This document shows positions 41,692 to 44,586 of a stretch of DNA of 44,586 nt, piece by piece (the stretch's first letter is position 1; each line of letters opens with the position of its first letter). The stretch is from Clostridia bacterium. GTDB lineage: Bacteria > Bacillota > Clostridia > Christensenellales > Aristaeellaceae. Where the stretch lies: assembly GCA_900769075.1 (NCBI GenBank), contig CAAGFE010000057.1, positions 1 through 44,586 on the forward strand, given 5' to 3'. The translations under genes were made by a program, and so were the position numbers. The notes beneath the pieces are model-generated. The model was not told the DNA's origin and did not search any database. It saw only the letters and a program-made list of their open reading frames with translations.

Positions 41692-42543
41692 ATGCTTGAC
41701 AGACTCGAAATGTATATCGCCCAGATCCAGACCGATCCGGCGAGTTTCCTGATCACCATGGCCTATGTCTGGGGCGTGATTCTCTTCAGCCTGATTCTGC
41801 ATGAGTGTGCCCACGGCTATGTGGCGCTCAGATGCGGCGATCCCACGGCGAAGATGATGGGCCGCCTGTCCCTGAATCCCGCGCGCCACCTCCATCCGAT
41901 CGGTACGCTGTGCATGTTCCTCTTCGGCTTCGGCTGGGCCAGGCCGGTGCCGGTGAATCCGCGCAACTTCCGCAATTTCAGGCGGGATGATTTCCTGGTG
42001 TCCATCGCCGGCATCACGGTGAACCTGACGATTTTTCTGGTCTCCGCCCTGCTCAGCTGCATTGTCAGCCGCTTCCTGTGGACGCAGGAACTGGTGGACA
42101 TCATGCTGGCGGAGTTCGGTGAGATTGACATCCTGCTGAACCCCTTTTACGGCTGGGTGCTGAGCTTTGAGGGGATGGAGGGTTCCATTGGCGCAAGCAG
42201 CATCATCAATGACGGGCATGCGATGATTGAATCCTTCGGCGTGTTCATGCAGCATCCCTGGCTGATCTGGGTGCAGCGGCTGCTGCTTCTGCTGGCCCAG
42301 GTGAACCTGACGCTGGCGGTGTTCAACCTGATGCCCATTCCGCCGCTGGATGGCTTCCATGTGGTGAATGACATCCTGCTCAAGGGCAAGCTGCGTCTGT
42401 CCGGCAGGGTGTTTCAGATCACCCAGGTGGTGCTGATCGCCTTGGTGCTCACCGGCGTGCTGAACAAAGCGCTGTCCTTCTGCGTTTCCAATCTGTACGA
42501 GGCTGTGCTCAAGCTCTTCATGCTGCTGACCGGCCGGATGTAA
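41692..42543 (+). CDS. Site-2 protease family zinc metalloprotease (M50)
   Basis: A 283-residue intramembrane protease. The zinc site HECAH is at 37-41 in the first membrane segment; the third ligand is in NLMPIPPLDGFHV near residue 220. About five or six hydrophobic segments. It lacks a PDZ domain, as in the SpoIVFB-like/YwhC group. Substrate unknown. GAGG precedes the ATG. It lies directly upstream of scpA-scpB, an order common in Clostridia. Confidence 0.92.
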   Translation: MLDRLEMYIAQIQTDPASFLITMAYVWGVILFSLILHECAHGYVALRCGDPTAKMMGRLSLNPARHLHPIGTLCMFLFGFGWARPVPVNPRNFRNFRRDDFLVSIAGITVNLTIFLVSALLSCIVSRFLWTQELVDIMLAEFGEIDILLNPFYGWVLSFEGMEGSIGASSIINDGHAMIESFGVFMQHPWLIWVQRLLLLLAQVNLTLAVFNLMPIPPLDGFHVVNDILLKGKLRLSGRVFQITQVVLIALVLTGVLNKALSFCVSNLYEAVLKLFMLLTGRM

Positions 42544-42554
42544 GGGAGTATCAT

Positions 42555-43316
42555 ATGGCCCTGACCTTTCAGCTCAAGGATTTTGACGGCCCCCTGGATC
42601 TGCTGCTTTTCCTGATCAACAAGGAAAAGATCGACATCAAGGACATCTTTGTCAGCGAGATCACCAACCAGTATATTTCCCTTGTCAGGGGTGCGCCTGA
42701 TTTGGATATGGACGAAGCGACGGATTTCCTCGTCATGGCGGCGACGCTGCTGGAGATCAAGTCCCGGGCGATGCTGCCCCGCCCGCCGAAGGTGGAGGAG
42801 GGCGAGGAGGATCCCGAGGCGGCGCTCATCCGCCAGTTGGAGGAATACAAGCGCTTCCGCGAAACGGCCGACGCAATGAAGCAGTTTGAGCGCGCGGCGA
42901 GCAATCTGTTCACGAAGCTGCCGGAGGAATACCCGCTGCCGCCCCAGGAAACGGAACTGGTCGGCCTGACGCTCGAGGGCCTGACCGCGGCGTTCCTGCG
43001 CATCTGGGCGCGCAAGCCTGAGCGGGATGCGGAAACGCCCGAGGTCAATCACTACGCGCCCCGGGACATCCGCCGGGATGAGCACAACGTGCAGGATTGC
43101 ATGCTGATGCTGCTCAAGGGCATCCGCCGCAGGGGCCGCATGCGCTTTGAGGACGCCTTCAGCGACGCGCCCACGAAGGAGGAGGTCGTGACCCTCTTCA
43201 TGGCGCTGCTGGAATTGCTGAAGCTGGGGGAAACCCACATCGAGCAGGAGGGCATCTACGGCGAAATCGTCCTGTATCCTGGACGGCGCGAAGACATACC
43301 GGAGGAAAACGCATGA
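42555..43316 (+). CDS. scpA: Segregation and condensation protein A
   Basis: A 253-residue kleisin that bridges SMC and ScpB in the condensin complex. The N-terminal SMC-neck-binding region is FDGPLDLLLFLINKEKIDIKDI; a helical middle (EEYKRFRETADAMKQFE) and a winged-helix C-terminus (ALLELLKLGETHIEQEG) follow. GGGAG is 6 nt upstream. It overlaps scpB by 4 bases. Confidence 0.97.
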   Translation: MALTFQLKDFDGPLDLLLFLINKEKIDIKDIFVSEITNQYISLVRGAPDLDMDEATDFLVMAATLLEIKSRAMLPRPPKVEEGEEDPEAALIRQLEEYKRFRETADAMKQFERAASNLFTKLPEEYPLPPQETELVGLTLEGLTAAFLRIWARKPERDAETPEVNHYAPRDIRRDEHNVQDCMLMLLKGIRRRGRMRFEDAFSDAPTKEEVVTLFMALLELLKLGETHIEQEGIYGEIVLYPGRREDIPEENA

Positions 43317-43927
43317 CAGACATTGAACATGAGATGAATCCCACGGCGGAGGAAACCCAGCCGGACAACGGCGGCACCCTGTCCGGGCGAATCGAGGCGA
43401 TCCTGTTTGTGGCGGGCGAGCCCGTCCGCGTGGAGGACTTGGCCAAGGCGCTGAATGTTTCTGTCCGCGCGGTCGAAATTGAAATCGGAAAGCTCCGCGA
43501 TGAATACGACTTCCACCAGCGGGGCTTTACCCTCAAGCACTTCGGGCATCAGGTGCAGCTGGCGACCCGCGCCCTCTATGCCCCGGACGTGATTCGCCTC
43601 CTTCAGCCGGTGCAGAAACAGTCACTGACCCAGGCAGCCATGGAAACACTGGCGGTTGTTGCTTATCAGCAGCCCGTCACCCGCGCAGAGGTGGAACAGG
43701 TCCGCGGCGTGAAGTGCGACTACTCCCTCCAGTCCCTGATGAACAAGGAGCTCATCATGGAGGTGGGCAGGAAGGATACCCTGGGCCGTCCGATTCTGTA
43801 CGGCACGACGGAGAATTTCCTGGCCCATTTCGGATTGTCCTCCCTGGACGATCTGCCGCCCATGCCGGAGGTTCCCCGGGAGGAGAAGTCCGAGCCGGAT
43901 TTCGACATGCCCGATTTCATCCCTTGA
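43313..43927 (+). CDS. scpB: Segregation and condensation protein B
   Basis: A 204-residue tandem winged-helix protein, partner of ScpA on SMC. Motifs: IEAILFVAGEPVRVEDLAKAL, AMETLAVVAYQQPVTRAEVEQVRGV and GRPILYGTTENFLAHFGL. The ATG overlaps the scpA stop (ATGA). The N-terminal 20 residues and the acidic C-terminal tail are variable. Confidence 0.97.
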   Translation: MTDIEHEMNPTAEETQPDNGGTLSGRIEAILFVAGEPVRVEDLAKALNVSVRAVEIEIGKLRDEYDFHQRGFTLKHFGHQVQLATRALYAPDVIRLLQPVQKQSLTQAAMETLAVVAYQQPVTRAEVEQVRGVKCDYSLQSLMNKELIMEVGRKDTLGRPILYGTTENFLAHFGLSSLDDLPPMPEVPREEKSEPDFDMPDFIP

Positions 43928-43962
43928 GTCCCCCAATTTGATTTCATATAGGAGGTATCCCC

Positions 43963-44169
43963 ATGGAAAAGAAGCTGAGTGTTGAAGGCATGATGTGCAT
44001 GCATTGCAAGGCGAGCGTTGAAAAGGCGCTGGGTTCTGTGCCCGGCGTGACCGCCGCCGCCGTTGATCTGGACGCCGGGACAGCCACCGTCACCTGCGAT
44101 GTGAGCGTGGTGGATGCCGATTTGTGCGTCGCCGTGGAGAAGAAAGGCTTCAAGGCTCGGATGGCATAA
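43963..44169 (+). CDS. CopZ-like heavy-metal-associated domain protein
   Basis: A 68-residue single HMA domain with a copper-binding motif GMMCMHC (C12 and C15), a copper chaperone by family. The final KKGF is the usual helix end. AGGAGG is 7 nt upstream. No copper ATPase (CopA) is in the window, so it may serve a distant partner. Confidence 0.92.
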   Translation: MEKKLSVEGMMCMHCKASVEKALGSVPGVTAAAVDLDAGTATVTCDVSVVDADLCVAVEKKGFKARMA

Positions 44170-44185
44170 TCCGACCGACATGAAG

Positions 44186-44215
44186 CGTCCGACATAATTC
44201 AGCCGGACGTTTTTT
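44186..44215 (+). terminator. Terminator of the scpAB-copZ run
   Basis: CGTCCG and CGGACG pair across a 12-nt loop and run into six T residues. Confidence 0.85.
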
Positions 44216-44442
44216 GGTACACTCAAAGCACAAGCAAACTATACCGACGGGTATGGAGCGCTTGTGCTTATTCAATTACAATAAGAGGGCAATGGACGAC
44301 GTGGGGAGCTTAGGATTACGCATCCGTATAAGAAAACCGTCGGCCATCCTCTTATTGTAAGCATTCGTTTGAGCAGGTAGAAACTCGCAAGAGCATTCGT
44401 GTAACGAACCAAATTGAATGTCAATAAGCAGAGATGGGAGCC
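44216..44442 (+). other. AT-richer structured element without a confident gene
   Basis: The plus strand folds extensively. AAGCACAAGC (44226-44235) pairs with GCTTGTGCTT (44260-44269), with a 7-bp inner stem and GACG tetraloop. TTACAATAAGAGG (44276-44288) pairs perfectly with 44348-44360 around inner ATGG/CCAT and GACG/CGTC pairs. Then come CTC-GCAA-GAG, TTCGT-GTA-ACGAA, and an enclosing pair ATTCAATT (44270-44277) with AATTGAAT (44412-44419). Codon-like structure is absent. No known RNA class was recognised. Confidence 0.5.
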
Positions 44443-44586
44443 ATGCAAAAGGAAGAAGGAGTGTACGAAGCTGCAAAGATTGCCGGTCTAAACAAATTCC
44501 TACGCATCTACTACGCACGTGTAAAGGAGATATACGCACAGTTGGAACCGGCGCTCCTGTTCCAAGATTCTTCGAGCCCGAGGTAA
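44443..44586 (+). CDS. Possible 47-residue protein at window edge
   Basis: An open frame (starting MQKEEGVYEAAKIAGLN) directly after the structured element, ending at the last base of the window. It is helical and amphipathic by appearance and matches nothing recognised. The nearest GGGAG is only 2 nt before the ATG, so the start is weak. ATG at 44434 is an alternative. A second frame, from 44418, is also open to the edge. Confidence 0.3.
   Translation: MQKEEGVYEAAKIAGLNKFLRIYYARVKEIYAQLEPALLFQDSSSPR

Noticed and set aside
44226..44279. Possible IS200/IS605 right end: a hairpin followed by TCAA next to TTAC
   Set aside because: No TnpA or TnpB gene and no matching left end lie in the adjacent sequence; the tetramers are likely by chance.
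44216..44440. Group II intron or retron RNA
   Set aside because: No GUGYG 5' end, no domain V and no reverse transcriptase; hairpin order does not match a retron read toward the downstream frame.
44418..44586. Frame starting MSISRDGSH with a CKDC pair, open to the window edge
   Set aside because: No ribosome-binding site, unusual Arg codons, and it overlaps the more protein-like frame at 44443. Sequence past the edge is needed.

Overview
The window looks like chromosomal sequence from a GC-rich member of the Bacillota, most likely a gut or rumen clostridial lineage. The evidence is: Shine-Dalgarno sites of the AGGAGG type before nearly every gene; sigma-A promoters of the TTGACA-17-TATAAT kind; the Firmicutes-specific L21-Prp-L27 cluster with a cleavable N-terminal extension on L27; deoB, purine nucleoside phosphorylase and a DacF-type carboxypeptidase in one run, as in Bacillus; type III glutamine synthetase; ScpA/ScpB behind a site-2 protease; and a GerQ-like spore-coat protein. 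No rRNA, tRNA, CRISPR array, insertion sequence or prophage was seen. The family could not be fixed from the sequence.

Layout. 1-2.4 kb: hairpin-rich spacers, a Cof-type HAD phosphatase and a secreted CHAP amidase. 2.4-7 kb, minus strand: deoxyinosine glycosylase and GNAT, YhbY and Obg, and an ACT/UPF0210 pair. 7-11 kb: a MarR regulator with a heterodimeric ABC exporter. 11-15 kb: a methyltransferase/radical SAM pair, a MurC-type ligase on the plus strand, and a DUF554 membrane protein. 15-18 kb: rplU-prp-rpmA, then an HAD/aminoglycoside-phosphotransferase-fold pair. 18-22 kb: deoB, PNP, a short-chain dehydrogenase and dacF. 22-26.5 kb: a methyltransferase preceded by a 16-codon leader peptide, divergent ychF, an ATP-grasp protein, a DUF2441 protein and a class I amidotransferase. 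26.8-34.2 kb: a GH2 enzyme, cysS, and a metallo-hydrolase translationally coupled to a GH39 enzyme. 34-36.4 kb: glnN. 36.5-41.2 kb: yerC-pcrA-ligA. 41.2-44.2 kb: GerQ-like, M50 protease, scpA, scpB and a CopZ-like protein. The last about 370 bases are visibly AT-richer, strongly structured and without a confident gene.

Most of the content is housekeeping: translation, ribosome assembly, wall synthesis, nucleoside salvage, DNA repair, chromosome segregation and nitrogen assimilation, with accessory plant-polysaccharide enzymes and one efflux system. The most interesting non-coding signals are a candidate translational attenuator (leader peptide plus mutually exclusive GGAGGG/CCCTCC/GGAGG pairings) before a SAM methyltransferase at 22.8-22.9 kb; a folded element at the right edge; a perfect 14-bp palindrome just downstream of the marR -10 box; an L21-type leader; and a long leader hairpin before glnN. 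All functions are read from motifs and remembered families; no database search was run.
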